In this document: in pieces, positions 18,369-26,688 of the stretch
How the letters are laid out: every line of letters starts with the position of its first letter
How positions within the stretch are numbered: position 1 is the first letter of the stretch
Assembly (NCBI RefSeq): GCF_003150835.1
Contig: NZ_CP029479.1
Coordinates: 1,798,001 to 1,862,000 of the forward strand
Source: Phenylobacterium parvum
GTDB taxonomy: Bacteria; Pseudomonadota; Alphaproteobacteria; Caulobacterales; Caulobacteraceae
DNA length: 64,000 nucleotides
Reading direction: 5' to 3'
Program-made: the position numbers and the translations under genes
The notes under the pieces: generated by a model
The model's database searches: none
What the model was told of the DNA's origin: nothing
Seen by the model: only the letters and a program-made list of their open reading frames with translations

Positions 18369-18848
18369 CTAGAAGGGGATTTCGTCGTCCAGGTCGGCCG
18401 AGAAGTCCTCACGCGGGCCGGAGGGCTGGGCGCGGGCCCCGGACTGGAAGCCGCCGCCGTAATCGCCGCCGCCTTCGCGGCCGCCGGCGTCATCACCCCG
18501 GCCGTCCAGCATGGTCAGCTCGCCCCGGAACTTCTGGAGGACGATCTCGGTGGAGAACTTCTCCTGCCCGGACTGGTCCGTCCATTTGCGGGTCTGGATC
18601 GAGCCCTCAATGTAGACCTTGGAGCCCTTGCGCAGGTAGTTCTCGGCCACCTTGACCAGGTTGTCATTGAAGATGACCACCCGGTGCCACTCGGTCTTTT
18701 CCTTGCGCTCGCCGGTGCCGCGGTCGCGCCAGGTCTCGGAGGTGGCGATCCGGAGGTTGGCGACCCGGTCGCCGGAGTTGAGGCTGCGGATCTCGGGATC
18801 GGCCCCGAGATTGCCCACCAGGATGACCTTGTTGACGCTGCCCGCCAT
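18369..18848 (-). CDS. ssb: Single-stranded DNA-binding protein
   Basis: This 159-residue protein has the SSB OB fold ([15 protein letters not shown] through [16 protein letters not shown]), a Gly-rich linker and the conserved acidic tip DDEIPF that binds partner proteins. I chose the ATG at 18848 because GGAGAG lies just upstream; a start four codons earlier would place that site inside the gene. A consensus SOS box lies about 85 bases upstream, so the gene is probably induced by DNA damage. It precedes gyrA by 134 bases on the same strand. Confidence 0.97.
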   Translation of the reverse strand: MAGSVNKVILVGNLGADPEIRSLNSGDRVANLRIATSETWRDRGTGERKEKTEWHRVVIFNDNLVKVAENYLRKGSKVYIEGSIQTRKWTDQSGQEKFSTEIVLQKFRGELTMLDGRGDDAGGREGGGDYGGGFQSGARAQPSGPREDFSADLDDEIPF

Positions 18849-18931
18849 GCGACTCTCCATCAGCTTCCGTAGATGCGGGCCGTGACCCTGCGGTCAGGCT
18901 AGCCGAGGGCCGTCGGCGGGGCAATGCGAAT

Positions 18932-18946
18932 GTTCCGCCTATGTTC
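18932..18946 (+). promoter_or_regulatory. LexA (SOS) box upstream of ssb
   Basis: The sequence GTTCCGCCTATGTTC is an exact match to GTTC-N7-GTTC, the direct-repeat operator bound by LexA in alphaproteobacteria. It lies 84-98 bases before the ssb start and 30 bases past the stop of the upstream lipoprotein gene, so ssb is the obvious target. Confidence 0.8.
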
Positions 18947-18976
18947 CGCCGGAGGCGGGGTCATCCACAGGGGATT

Positions 18977-19363
18977 TCAGCCGCCGGGCGCCATCGGCAT
19001 GGCCCCGGGAAGGACAAGGCGCCCATCGCCCGACCGGACCAGGGCCAGGAAGCGGTTCCCCTCCCAGGAGGTCGAGGTGTAGATCCCGGCCGGAACCAGG
19101 AAGAGGAAGTTGCCCTGGTAGGCGCCGGCGATGTTGGTCTGGTTGCCGCCCATGTTGAGGAAGCGGATGCGCATGGCCTCGAGGGCGGCGGCGCAGTGCT
19201 CGAGGTCCGGCTGGGCGGTTGGCAGGGGGTTGTACTTCAGCCCCTGCTGGGTCGGCTGGACATGATAGCAGGTCCCCGGTGTGCCGGGCGGCTCGATCCG
19301 CTTGGCGCAGGCCGAAAGGGCGGCCAGGGCGACAAGGGCGACAAGGGTGATGGGCGCGCGCAT
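18977..19363 (-). CDS. Hypothetical lipoprotein
   Basis: The 128-residue protein has an N-terminal lipoprotein signal ending in the lipobox LSAC (Cys19). The mature part has two further cysteines (GTCYHV and EHCAAAL) that could form a disulfide in the periplasm, and a compact beta-rich second half. I recognise no family. It lies downstream of another gene for an envelope protein (19414-20094) on the same strand, 50 bases apart, so the two may be co-transcribed. Confidence 0.65.
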   Translation of the reverse strand: MRAPITLVALVALAALSACAKRIEPPGTPGTCYHVQPTQQGLKYNPLPTAQPDLEHCAAALEAMRIRFLNMGGNQTNIAGAYQGNFLFLVPAGIYTSTSWEGNRFLALVRSGDGRLVLPGAMPMAPGG

Positions 19364-19413
19364 GGCCTGAGCCTACATGCTGGCGCCATCGGGGGCGAGC
19401 CCCTTCCCTGCCC

Positions 19414-20094
19414 TCAGCCGGCCCCGGGGAAGGTGCAGTTGGGTCCCTGCTCCAGGAGCAGGCGGAAGTTGCGGTTGTCTCCCGAGACTTCGACCTTTCC
19501 CGGAACCAGGCGGAGGGTCTGGCCGCCCCAGCGCCCGTAGGCCGCCTCGCCCGGGCGCTCGCACTGACCGGCGAACAGGGTCTGTACGCAGGCGGCCTGG
19601 GTCATCTCGCCCGGCAGGCGGCTCCAGGCGCTCCCGCCATGCCGCCAGCACGGGGCGACAGGCGCCGACGCGGCCGGCGCGGCGGCGGGCGGCGGCGGCG
19701 ATGGGCGCAGGACCTCGACCGGCTGCGGCGTGTCCGTGGGAGGCAGGGGGGTGAGGGCCGCCCCCGCTGCGCCGGCGCCCAGAGCGCCGGAGGCATCGAT
19801 CCCGACATCCAGCGCCCCTGAGGCGACGCCATTGCGACGGGCGCAGTCCTCGAGCGGCAGGTCGCCGACAAACTGGCCGTCCACGTAGCAGCGCAGGGGC
19901 GTCCCGGCGGCCAGGCGGGTTTCGGCGCGGGGACCGGCCTCGACCACAAGGCCGCCTTCAAGCGCCGGCGGAGGCCCGCTTCCCGGACGTCCGAGAACGA
20001 GAAGAAGCCCGGCGCAGGCGAGGCCCGCCGCGAGGGCGACGGCGGCGCCGATCAGCACCGGTCGCTTGAACCTTGGGACGGGGCTCGGTTCCAT
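19414..20094 (-). CDS. Hypothetical membrane-anchored protein
   Basis: The 226-residue protein has one N-terminal membrane helix (about residues 12-34) after a short basic segment, so most of it should lie in the periplasm. A first small domain carries CYVDGQFVGDLPLEDC with two cysteines. A Pro/Ala-rich linker follows, then a C-terminal domain with four cysteines (CWRHGG, AACVQ, GQCERP, NCTFPG). The paired cysteines suggest disulfides. No family is recognised. Confidence 0.6.
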   Translation of the reverse strand: MEPSPVPRFKRPVLIGAAVALAAGLACAGLLLVLGRPGSGPPPALEGGLVVEAGPRAETRLAAGTPLRCYVDGQFVGDLPLEDCARRNGVASGALDVGIDASGALGAGAAGAALTPLPPTDTPQPVEVLRPSPPPPAAAPAASAPVAPCWRHGGSAWSRLPGEMTQAACVQTLFAGQCERPGEAAYGRWGGQTLRLVPGKVEVSGDNRNFRLLLEQGPNCTFPGAG

Positions 20095-20151
20095 ACTGTC
20101 TCGCTAGTGCCCAGCCCGTCTGGATGCAAGCCGCCTGTCCGACGGGAACCT

Positions 20152-23010
20152 TCAGCCAGATCCCGTCAGCTTGGCCAAGGCTTCCTGGTAGTTGGCGATC
20201 TGCTTCTGCATGTAGGCCGGAACCGCGGCGGCCGGCGCAGACTGGGCGGCCTTGACCGAGGACGGCGTGGCGGCGTCCTTCAGGTCGCGATAGGCGGAAC
20301 GGACCACGGTGATGGCGGCGGCGAGCTCTGCGGCGGAGTGGCCGATCTCGGCGGCGTTCTCGAGGTTGATCTTGCCGTTCAGCTTCAGCCCGAAGATGGG
20401 ATAGCCGCCGTCCGCCGGCGCCATCTTGCCGCCCTTGGCGACCGTGGTGGTGCGGAGCACGCCTTCGGGCAGACCCAGGCCCCTGAGGGCGTCCTTGCCC
20501 TCGGGCCCGGCGATCAGCTCGACCACGTTCCGCGCCGTGAGGGGCCGGACCTGAAGCCGGCGGCCGCCGTCGACGGTCATGACCCGGACATCCGCCTGGC
20601 CCGCAAGGGCCCGACCCATGCGCTCGGCGAAGGTGGTCAGCGTGTCGCCCTCGCGGACAGTGATCGTCGTCTTCTGGCCATTCAGGCGGCCCCGGACCTG
20701 CAGTTGGTCACCGACGCGTACGGAACTCACGGCGTCGAGGCGAAGGGAGTCCGCCGCGTTCACGGCCCCGGTGGGGAGGCCGAGACGGTCGAGGATGCTG
20801 GCGCCGCCCGGATCGACGGCGATGGCGGAAGGGGCGACGAAGCCGTCCTTGCCGCTGAAGCGGCGCGACCAGTCAATGTTGCCGTTGGAGGGATCGATCT
20901 CGGCAACGAAACCGTCGACCGTGCCGATCTTGTCGAGGGAAGGCAGGTCGGCCCTGGTGGTCCCGGTCAGGAAGACCCGGTCAGCCTTGATCGAGACGCC
21001 GGTCACGGTGTCCTCGCCGGTCCCACCGAAATAGGTGAGGCGATCCCGTCCGGAGGGATTGAGCGACGTCGAGAGCCGGGCGACGAAGCCATCCTTGCCG
21101 CCGGAATAATCCCTGACGACATTTCCTGCAGACAGGTCGCCGGACCAGGCGTTGCCCGCGACGATGATCCGCCCGCCCGCCATCCCCAGGCCGGTCAGGT
21201 CGCCGCCTCCTAGGCTCCCGATGTTTCGGGTCGCCGCGAGGGCGGGAGCGCCACCGGAGAGGTCGAAGCGCCGGATCACGCCAAACCCGCCGTCGTTGGA
21301 GGCCAGGTAGAGATTGTCGCCGTCGATGAAGAGGCCCCGGGCGACATCCTTGCCGGTGTCGCCGGCGATCGCGGCCGCTGAATAGGTGACGGTGTTGTTG
21401 GCGCCGGTCTCGTAGGTCTCGAGGAAGACATCGGACTGTCCGAGGCCCGAGAGGCCGGACCTGCCGCCGGTGGAGTTCCCGGCCACATAGAGCTTGCCGG
21501 CGGAGTCCCAGGCCAGGTGGGTCGCCTCGTCGTCGCCCACGGACCCCCGCCGTTGGGTCCAGGCCTCCTCGCCCGCGGCGTTGTAGACGGTCACGAAGCT
21601 GTCTGAGACGCCGCCCTTCAGCTCTGTCACGGAGCCATTGGTCGCGCCCTCGAGCTTGCCCTTGATCTTTCCGGCGATGGCGATGCGTCCGTCGTCGGCG
21701 ACCGCCATCGACAGGCCGGACGCCTCATCCGAAGCGCCGAGGTCGCGGGAGAACAGGAGCTTTCCCGCCGAGTCGAACTTCTGCAGCACCACGTCCCGGT
21801 CACCGCGGATCTTTTGCCCGCCCAGTTCGCCCGTGACGTCCGACAGCACCAGGACCGAGCCGTCGGAGAGGGTCTGCATGGAGCGGACGGAAGCCAGGGC
21901 CGCATCGAGGGTTTTCGACCAGACCTGTCCGGCGACCTTTGGCGCAGGGGTGTTCAGGGGATCGGGCGGAGCCAGGGACTCCGCGCCGGTCTGGAGCTTC
22001 AGCATCTGGTTGGTCAGAACCGCGTCCTGGGTGGAAGGCTTGCCGTCGGGATCGGGGTTCCCCGCCTTCTGGGCGATGTAGATGGCCGGAACCGTGGCGG
22101 CCGGGGTCAGGGTCACCGCCTCCGAGCTGTCCATCTTGAGGTTCAGGGCCCAGGAATCGGGCGTCTTGCCCAGGGACACCGTCTTGCCCCCGACCGTGGT
22201 CGTCCTCTCCTGGCCCGGTATGCGCCGGGTCTCGAAGCGGGTGGCCAGCCCCTCGGCCTCGAGCTGGGCGTTCACCTCGCTCACGAAGCGCGGGAGGGTG
22301 CGCTCGGACGGCGGCACGGAGGACAGGTCGACGCCGATCGTATGCGTCTGGTTGATCCGGGCGATCGACAGGGTGAAACGGACATCCCCCTGGAGAGCAT
22401 CGCTGGCGGCGTTGAGGTCGGACGCCACGAGGGGCGGGGTCTGGTAGGCCGTCGCCGCGACGCGACCGGCGGCGGCCGCGCGGGTGGACGCGTTCACCTC
22501 TCCCTGGACCAGGCGAAGGCGATCAAAGCGCGAGGACTCGACATAGCCGAGAACCTCCTTGACCCCGCGCTGGAACACCTTCTGCAACTGGGCCGCTTCG
22601 GACGCGGTGACGCCCTTGGCGCGCGCGTTCTCCGCCAGCTGGGAAAGGGTGTTGAGGCCGTTGTAGAGGGCGAAGAGCTTCTTGTAGTCGCTGCTGGCGT
22701 TGGGAAGGTCCAGCTGGGCGGCGTCTTCGTTGACCAGGCTCCCCCCGGACATGGCCTGCTTGGCGGCCTTGCCGAGAAGCTCGGGCGTGTTGGCCGGGTT
22801 CGGCCGGGCGGTGAGAGACCAGGGCGCTATCGGCGCATAGAGCCGGCTGGTCAAGGCCGTCCCGGCGCCGGCGCCCTTGCCGGCGTAGAGCCCGCCCAGG
22901 AGGTCCGCAGAGAGCCCGGCCGCGGAGGACGACAGGGACGCGCCTCCGGACAGCCCTGACTGGAAGAGGGACGAAACGCTGCCGGCCGGGAGGTTACGGA
23001 TCGAGGTCAA
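20152..23010 (-). CDS. FlaEY-like flagellar protein with beta-propeller repeats
   Basis: The 952-residue protein ends 78 bases after the neighbouring flagellin. A helical N-terminal third is followed (about 340-700) by repeats such as WDSAGKLYVAGNS and YFGGTGEDTVTG, which read like SBBP-type beta-propeller blades. Two segments, near 205-260 and 750-830, resemble the IN motif of flagellin and hook-associated proteins (a TLSIARINQ strand, then a FVSEVNAQLE helix). There is no Sec signal, so export through the flagellum itself is plausible. Position and size match the FlaEY protein of Caulobacter, whose exact role is unclear to me. The start is probably TTG at 23010. Confidence 0.65.
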   Translation of the reverse strand: MTSIRNLPAGSVSSLFQSGLSGGASLSSSAAGLSADLLGGLYAGKGAGAGTALTSRLYAPIAPWSLTARPNPANTPELLGKAAKQAMSGGSLVNEDAAQLDLPNASSDYKKLFALYNGLNTLSQLAENARAKGVTASEAAQLQKVFQRGVKEVLGYVESSRFDRLRLVQGEVNASTRAAAAGRVAATAYQTPPLVASDLNAASDALQGDVRFTLSIARINQTHTIGVDLSSVPPSERTLPRFVSEVNAQLEAEGLATRFETRRIPGQERTTTVGGKTVSLGKTPDSWALNLKMDSSEAVTLTPAATVPAIYIAQKAGNPDPDGKPSTQDAVLTNQMLKLQTGAESLAPPDPLNTPAPKVAGQVWSKTLDAALASVRSMQTLSDGSVLVLSDVTGELGGQKIRGDRDVVLQKFDSAGKLLFSRDLGASDEASGLSMAVADDGRIAIAGKIKGKLEGATNGSVTELKGGVSDSFVTVYNAAGEEAWTQRRGSVGDDEATHLAWDSAGKLYVAGNSTGGRSGLSGLGQSDVFLETYETGANNTVTYSAAAIAGDTGKDVARGLFIDGDNLYLASNDGGFGVIRRFDLSGGAPALAATRNIGSLGGGDLTGLGMAGGRIIVAGNAWSGDLSAGNVVRDYSGGKDGFVARLSTSLNPSGRDRLTYFGGTGEDTVTGVSIKADRVFLTGTTRADLPSLDKIGTVDGFVAEIDPSNGNIDWSRRFSGKDGFVAPSAIAVDPGGASILDRLGLPTGAVNAADSLRLDAVSSVRVGDQLQVRGRLNGQKTTITVREGDTLTTFAERMGRALAGQADVRVMTVDGGRRLQVRPLTARNVVELIAGPEGKDALRGLGLPEGVLRTTTVAKGGKMAPADGGYPIFGLKLNGKINLENAAEIGHSAAELAAAITVVRSAYRDLKDAATPSSVKAAQSAPAAAVPAYMQKQIANYQEALAKLTGSG

Positions 23011-23087
23011 GACCTTGGCCCTTCGGGCTCACGGGGAGCCCCCGCAAATGTCAGCCTAGAGCCCAAGCCTTAAGGACTCCTCACCCC

Positions 23088-23924
23088 CTAGTTGCCCCGG
23101 AACAGGGACAGGATGATGTTCGGGGCCTGGTTGGCGATGGAGAGGGCCTGGGCGCCCAGCTGCTGCTGGACCTGGAGGGCCTGCAGGCGTGCGCTTTCCT
23201 TGGCCATGTCGGCGTCGACAAGGTTGCCGATGCCCGCCTCGACCGCATCGGTCAGCTTGCCCACGAACTTGTTGTGGCTCTCGATCTGCTTCAACTGGGC
23301 GCCCAGGTCCGCAAGGGCCAGGCTCACATTGCCGATCGACGCCTGGAGCCGGCTGAGCACGCCGGCCGCCAGGGTGGCCGTCGTGATCGAAGAGGTCGTC
23401 GCCACGGTGATGATCGCCTGCCCCGGCCTGAGATCCTGGTTCGACAGGGTCACGGTGGTCGAGGCGCTGGCGTCGGCCAGGAACTGCAGGCCGCCCGGCA
23501 GCGAATTGTTCAGGAGGTCGGCGCCGTCAAATGAGGCGTTTCGGATCACCTGGCTGATCTGCGCCAGCAGGGCCTTGAAGTCGGCGTCGAGGGCGTTGCG
23601 GGACACGGCGGTCAGCGAGGCGTCCTGGGCCGCGACCACCTTCTCCTTCATCTGAACCAGGAGCTCGGAGACGGTCTGGCCGGCGGTAAGCGCGATGTCG
23701 CCGATCGACTGGGCGCGGTCGAGGCCCATCTTCACCGCGGCCAGGCCGCCGACATCGGCGCGCTGGTTCTGGGCGATGGCCCAGATCGCCGAATTGTCCT
23801 TGGAAGTCGAGATCCTCAGCCCGGTGCTGATCTTGTTCTGGACGCCGCCCAGATTATCGGTTGTCGCATTCAGGTTCTGCAAGGCGGCCATGGCTGCCTT
23901 GTTTGTGTTGATGTTCAGCGACAT
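23088..23924 (-). CDS. Flagellin (divergent paralog)
   Basis: This 278-residue flagellin has the conserved N-terminal D0/D1 part (INTNKAAMAALQNLN, STGLRIST) and C-terminal D1/D0 part (VDADMAKESARLQALQVQQQLG, NQAPNIILSLF), with a short middle. It differs from the other two, which resemble each other closely, for example GGLAAVKMGLDRAQS against QALNAVRESLQRSQS. In Caulobacter one divergent flagellin, FljJ, acts with FlbT as a translational brake, and this copy could be its counterpart; that is inference. No sigma-54 promoter was found in front of it. Strong ribosome site AAGGAGGGCGG. Confidence 0.93.
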   Translation of the reverse strand: MSLNINTNKAAMAALQNLNATTDNLGGVQNKISTGLRISTSKDNSAIWAIAQNQRADVGGLAAVKMGLDRAQSIGDIALTAGQTVSELLVQMKEKVVAAQDASLTAVSRNALDADFKALLAQISQVIRNASFDGADLLNNSLPGGLQFLADASASTTVTLSNQDLRPGQAIITVATTSSITTATLAAGVLSRLQASIGNVSLALADLGAQLKQIESHNKFVGKLTDAVEAGIGNLVDADMAKESARLQALQVQQQLGAQALSIANQAPNIILSLFRGN

Positions 23925-24105
23925 CCCGCCCTCCTTGGCGATGCTGCGGACCGTCCGCGTGGGCGCGACTCGGACCGCTTGAGCCTTTCTAGACGCACCC
24001 TTGTCGCTGAATCATGGTTTGCAAATGGTTAATGGCGGAACGCACCGCGCCGCCGCCGGCGGGCCGGGGCGGTTAAGGGTCGTCCTGAGGTCGACAGCGG
24101 ACCTG

Positions 24106-24396
24106 TCAGGCGGTGGCGCGGATGATGACTCCGGCCGAGTATCTCTGCTCACTCAGCATCTTGACGATCTCTTCCATCGGATACTGCGAGACGATTTCAC
24201 CGGTGCGGCGATCAATCGTCTTGTAGACGTAGGAACTGCCCCTGGGCTCAATGACCAGGCGTAGATCGGCGGCGGGATGCGGCGTGAACTTGGGTGCAGA
24301 CGTCTCGGCGCGCTCGTTCTGTGCGGCGGGCGGGGCCTGCTGCTGGCTCGTATTGAGCTCGGGCGGGACCGGGACGAAGTTGATCTTGTTTTCCAT
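24106..24396 (-). CDS. flaG: FlaG family flagellar protein
   Basis: The 96-residue protein has a Gln/Pro-rich first half and then the FlaG core: LRLVIEPRGSSYVYKTIDRR, TGEIVSQYPMEEIVKMLSE. FlaG proteins are linked to filament length control in other bacteria. The gene lies between two flagellin genes on the same strand, which supports the assignment. AGGAG precedes the ATG. Nothing else in the 181 bases before the next flagellin was identified. Confidence 0.82.
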   Translation of the reverse strand: MENKINFVPVPPELNTSQQQAPPAAQNERAETSAPKFTPHPAADLRLVIEPRGSSYVYKTIDRRTGEIVSQYPMEEIVKMLSEQRYSAGVIIRATA

Positions 24397-24477
24397 GGCT
24401 CCTGTCTCCGACGGTTTGAATGCGTCGGGAGGGAGACGGCGCCCGGGACGGCGACCAGCGCCGCCCCGGGAGCGTCA

Positions 24478-24497
24478 CGCGGCGCCTGGGCGCCGCG
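24478..24497 (-). terminator. Hairpin after flagellin gene 24510-25337
   Basis: The sequence CGCGGCGCC-TG-GGCGCCGCG forms a 9-bp GC hairpin 12 bases past the flagellin stop on the minus strand. It lacks a T run, so it may stabilise the mRNA end or give partial termination before flaG. Confidence 0.45.
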
Positions 24498-24509
24498 CGA
24501 CCCGTCCAC

Positions 24510-25337
24510 CTAGCGGAAGAGGCTGAGCAGCGAGGACGGCCCCTGGTTGGCGATCGAGAGCGCCTGGAAGCCAAGCTGCTGCTTGGTCTGCAGGGCCTGG
24601 ATCTTGGCGCTTTCCTTCGCCAGGTCGGCGTCCACGATGTTGCCGACACCGGCGTCGATGGCGTCCTGAAGCTTGTTGACGAAGTTCAGGTGGGTCGCCA
24701 GCGACCTGGAGCCCGAGCCAAGCTTGGCCAGGGCGAGGGACACGTTCTGGATCGAAGTATTCACCGCGGCGAGGGCGGTGTTCGCATTAGCCGTCGTCGT
24801 GATGTCCTGCGCCGCAGCCACGGTGACGTTGGCGCCGCCGAGGGCGAGGGACTGAGCCTGAACCGTGATCTTGCTCGAGCCGGATTCGTCGGCCAGGGCC
24901 TCGATGTTGGTTGCACCAGAGTTGATCAGGTTCTTGCCGTTGAAGCTCGAATTGTTCACCGCCTTCGTGATCTGGTCACGCAGCGAGACAAAGTCGGCGT
25001 TCATGGCGTTGCGGGAGGACGTGTTCAGCTGCGTGTCCGCAGCCGCCAGGGCCTTCTCCTTCATCTGGTTCAGGAGGTCGGAGATGGTCTCTCCGGCCGC
25101 AGTCGCCACGTCGACGGTCGACTGGGAGCGCTGGAGCGATTCCCGGACGGCGTTCAGGGCCTGGGAGGAGCCGCGCTGGTTCTGGGCGATGGCGAAGATG
25201 GCGCCATTGTCCTTGGCCGACGCGACCTTCTGGCCGGTGGAGATGCGGGTTTGGGAAACGCTGAGTTCGGACTGGGTCCGGTTCAGGTTCTGGATCGCGA
25301 GCATGGCCGCGACATTGGTGTTGATGCTGGCAGACAT
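24510..25337 (-). CDS. Flagellin
   Basis: This 275-residue flagellin consists almost entirely of the conserved terminal regions: INTNVAAMLAIQNLN, STGQKVASAKDNGA and ESLQRSQSTVDVA at the N side, VDADLAKESAKIQALQTKQQLG and the LSLFR end at the C side. The short variable middle (about 140-190) is Ala/Thr/Ser-rich and could carry O-linked sugars. It is close to the copy at 25616-26446. A sigma-54 promoter lies about 75-90 bases upstream and an FlbD-like site about 100 bases further. Confidence 0.96.
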   Translation of the reverse strand: MSASINTNVAAMLAIQNLNRTQSELSVSQTRISTGQKVASAKDNGAIFAIAQNQRGSSQALNAVRESLQRSQSTVDVATAAGETISDLLNQMKEKALAAADTQLNTSSRNAMNADFVSLRDQITKAVNNSSFNGKNLINSGATNIEALADESGSSKITVQAQSLALGGANVTVAAAQDITTTANANTALAAVNTSIQNVSLALAKLGSGSRSLATHLNFVNKLQDAIDAGVGNIVDADLAKESAKIQALQTKQQLGFQALSIANQGPSSLLSLFR

Positions 25338-25410
25338 TGGCCAACCCTTCTTCTGAGGTTTCCGGCCATCATTTTGATGGCGGGGAGCGTTTTGCTCCGG
25401 TGGGAACCCT

Positions 25411-25425
25411 GCAAGGATCGGGCCT
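25411..25425 (-). promoter_or_regulatory. Sigma-54 promoter of flagellin gene 24510-25337
   Basis: On the minus strand this reads AGGCCCGATCCTTGC against the consensus TGGCACG-N4-TTGC, with the essential GG and GC exactly 10 bases apart. The predicted transcript start is about 60 bases before the flagellin ATG. An AT-rich stretch (25443-25490), suited to IHF binding, lies just upstream. Confidence 0.75.
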
Positions 25426-25521
25426 GCTCAGGCCACAAAGGGGAACACCTTAAATTATTGCTTTTATTGTATTAATTCCCTGTTAGCCATGCCGTGGTGG
25501 GCAGAAAGTTCCGGGAACGGG

Positions 25522-25533
25522 GCAAGTTTTGCC
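25522..25533. promoter_or_regulatory. Candidate FlbD (ftr) enhancer site
   Basis: GCAAGTTTTGCC is the core of the inverted repeat GGCAA-GTT-TTGCC, centred about 104 bases upstream of the sigma-54 promoter at 25411-25425. FlbD enhancer (ftr) sites of Caulobacter are found at about this distance from flagellin promoters. A related site, 9 of 12 bases identical, is at 26626-26637. Confidence 0.45.
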
Positions 25534-25578
25534 GGGCCCGCCAGGCAGTTTCAGCCCAGCGTGCATCAAAAGGGGGGA

Positions 25579-25606
25579 CCAGGCGGACCGAAAACGGCCC
25601 GCCTGG
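25579..25606 (-). terminator. Terminator of flagellin gene 25616-26446
   Basis: A 12-bp inverted repeat with one mismatch (CCAGGCGGACCG / CGGCCCGCCTGG) closes a 4-base loop AAAA. It starts 9 bases past the flagellin stop, and TCCCCCCTTTT follows on the minus strand, giving a weak T run. Confidence 0.75.
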
Positions 25607-25615
25607 CCCTGCGTC

Positions 25616-26446
25616 CTAGCGGAAGAGGCTCATCAGCTGGCTCGGCCCCTGGTTTGCGATCGACAAGGCCTGGATGCCGAGCTGCTGCTTTGTCTGCAGA
25701 GCCTGGATCCGGGCGCTTTCCTTCGCGAGGTCCGCGTCCACGATGTTTCCGATACCGGCGTTCACGGCGTCCTGAAGCTTGTTCACGAAGGTCAGGTGGG
25801 TCGACAGGGCCCGGGCCCCCGTTCCCAGCTTGGCCAGGGCGAGGGACACGTTCTGTAGCGACACGTTCACCAGGGAGAGCGCAGCGGAGGCCAGGGTGAT
25901 CGTGTTGACAGCGGTGGTCGCAGTCACGGTCACATTGGGTCCGCTCAGAGCCAGCACCTGCGCCTGTACGGTCAGGAAGCTCGTGCCCGTCTCGTCCGCC
26001 AAGGCAGCCACGTTCTGGGCGCCACTCCTGATAAGGTTGCCCCCGTTGAACCCGGCGTTGTTGACGGCCTTGGTGATCTGATCCCTCAGGGAGATGAAGT
26101 CAGCGTTCATCGCCGCCCGGGAACTTGTGTTCAGTTGCGCGTCCGCCGACGCAAGTGCCTTCTCCTTCATCTGGAGCAGAAGGTCGGAGACGATTTCACC
26201 GGCTGAAGCCGACACATCCACCACGGATTGACTTCGCTGGAGGGACTCCCTCACAGCGTCGAGTGCGCGGGAGGTGCCCCTCTGGGTCGTCGCAATGGCG
26301 AAGATTGCGCCATTGTCCTTGGCGGTGGCCACCTTGAGGCCGGTTGAAATCCGCTGTTCAGCGCTCCTCAGTTCCGCTTGTGACGCATTCAGGTTCTGGA
26401 GCGCCAGCATGGCGCTCACGTTCGTGTTGATGGATTGAACACCCAT
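25616..26446 (-). CDS. Flagellin
   Basis: This 276-residue flagellin has the same plan as the one at 24510-25337: SINTNVSAMLALQNLNASQ and STGLKVATAKDNGA at the N side, VDADLAKESARIQALQTKQQLG and the LMSLFR end at the C side, with a Thr/Val/Ala-rich middle near 160-190. I chose the ATG at 26446, which has GGAAGG 8 bases upstream; an ATG five codons earlier would overlap that site. A near-perfect sigma-54 promoter lies at 26523-26537, giving a leader of about 65 bases. Confidence 0.96.
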   Translation of the reverse strand: MGVQSINTNVSAMLALQNLNASQAELRSAEQRISTGLKVATAKDNGAIFAIATTQRGTSRALDAVRESLQRSQSVVDVSASAGEIVSDLLLQMKEKALASADAQLNTSSRAAMNADFISLRDQITKAVNNAGFNGGNLIRSGAQNVAALADETGTSFLTVQAQVLALSGPNVTVTATTAVNTITLASAALSLVNVSLQNVSLALAKLGTGARALSTHLTFVNKLQDAVNAGIGNIVDADLAKESARIQALQTKQQLGIQALSIANQGPSQLMSLFR

Positions 26447-26522
26447 TGTCGTACCTTCCATTCTGGTCGGGGATTTTCGTCCGGCGTTTTGCGGACGCGC
26501 GATTCTTCGCGTCGGGATCCAC

Positions 26523-26537
26523 GCAAGCGCCGGGCCA
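26523..26537 (-). promoter_or_regulatory. Sigma-54 promoter of flagellin gene 25616-26446
   Basis: On the minus strand this reads TGGCCCGGCGCTTGC, one mismatch from TGGCACG-N4-TTGC, with GG and GC 10 bases apart. The AT-rich stretch TTGATTTTACTTGTTTTTC (26570-26588) lies just upstream, as at the neighbouring flagellin promoter. Confidence 0.8.
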
Positions 26538-26625
26538 GTCGCAATTGTGGCGCGACAGCCTTCCGGGTGTTGATTTTACTTGTTTTTCAAGCCGGCGCGG
26601 GCCCGAGACCCCTGTGGAGACGGGC

Positions 26626-26637
26626 GCAAAGTTCGCC
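26626..26637. promoter_or_regulatory. Candidate FlbD (ftr) enhancer site
   Basis: GCAAAGTTCGCC lies about 95 bases upstream of the sigma-54 promoter at 26523-26537. It shares 9 of 12 bases, and nearly the same distance, with the site in front of the next flagellin gene. The assignment to FlbD is inference from position and similarity. Confidence 0.4.
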
Positions 26638-26688
26638 GCCCCGGCAGCATCCGCCGGGCCAATCCTGCCGCCCCGGGGGCAAAGGCCC

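Noticed and set aside
14770..18372. 1200-codon open frame on the plus strand
   Set aside because: It lies opposite coaD and gyrA, whose protein motifs are certain. Its translation is low in complexity and has no family features; it is a product of high GC content.
23044..23056. Possible sigma-54 promoter before the FlaEY-like gene
   Set aside because: The GG and GC doublets are 9 bases apart instead of 10, which sigma-54 does not tolerate well.
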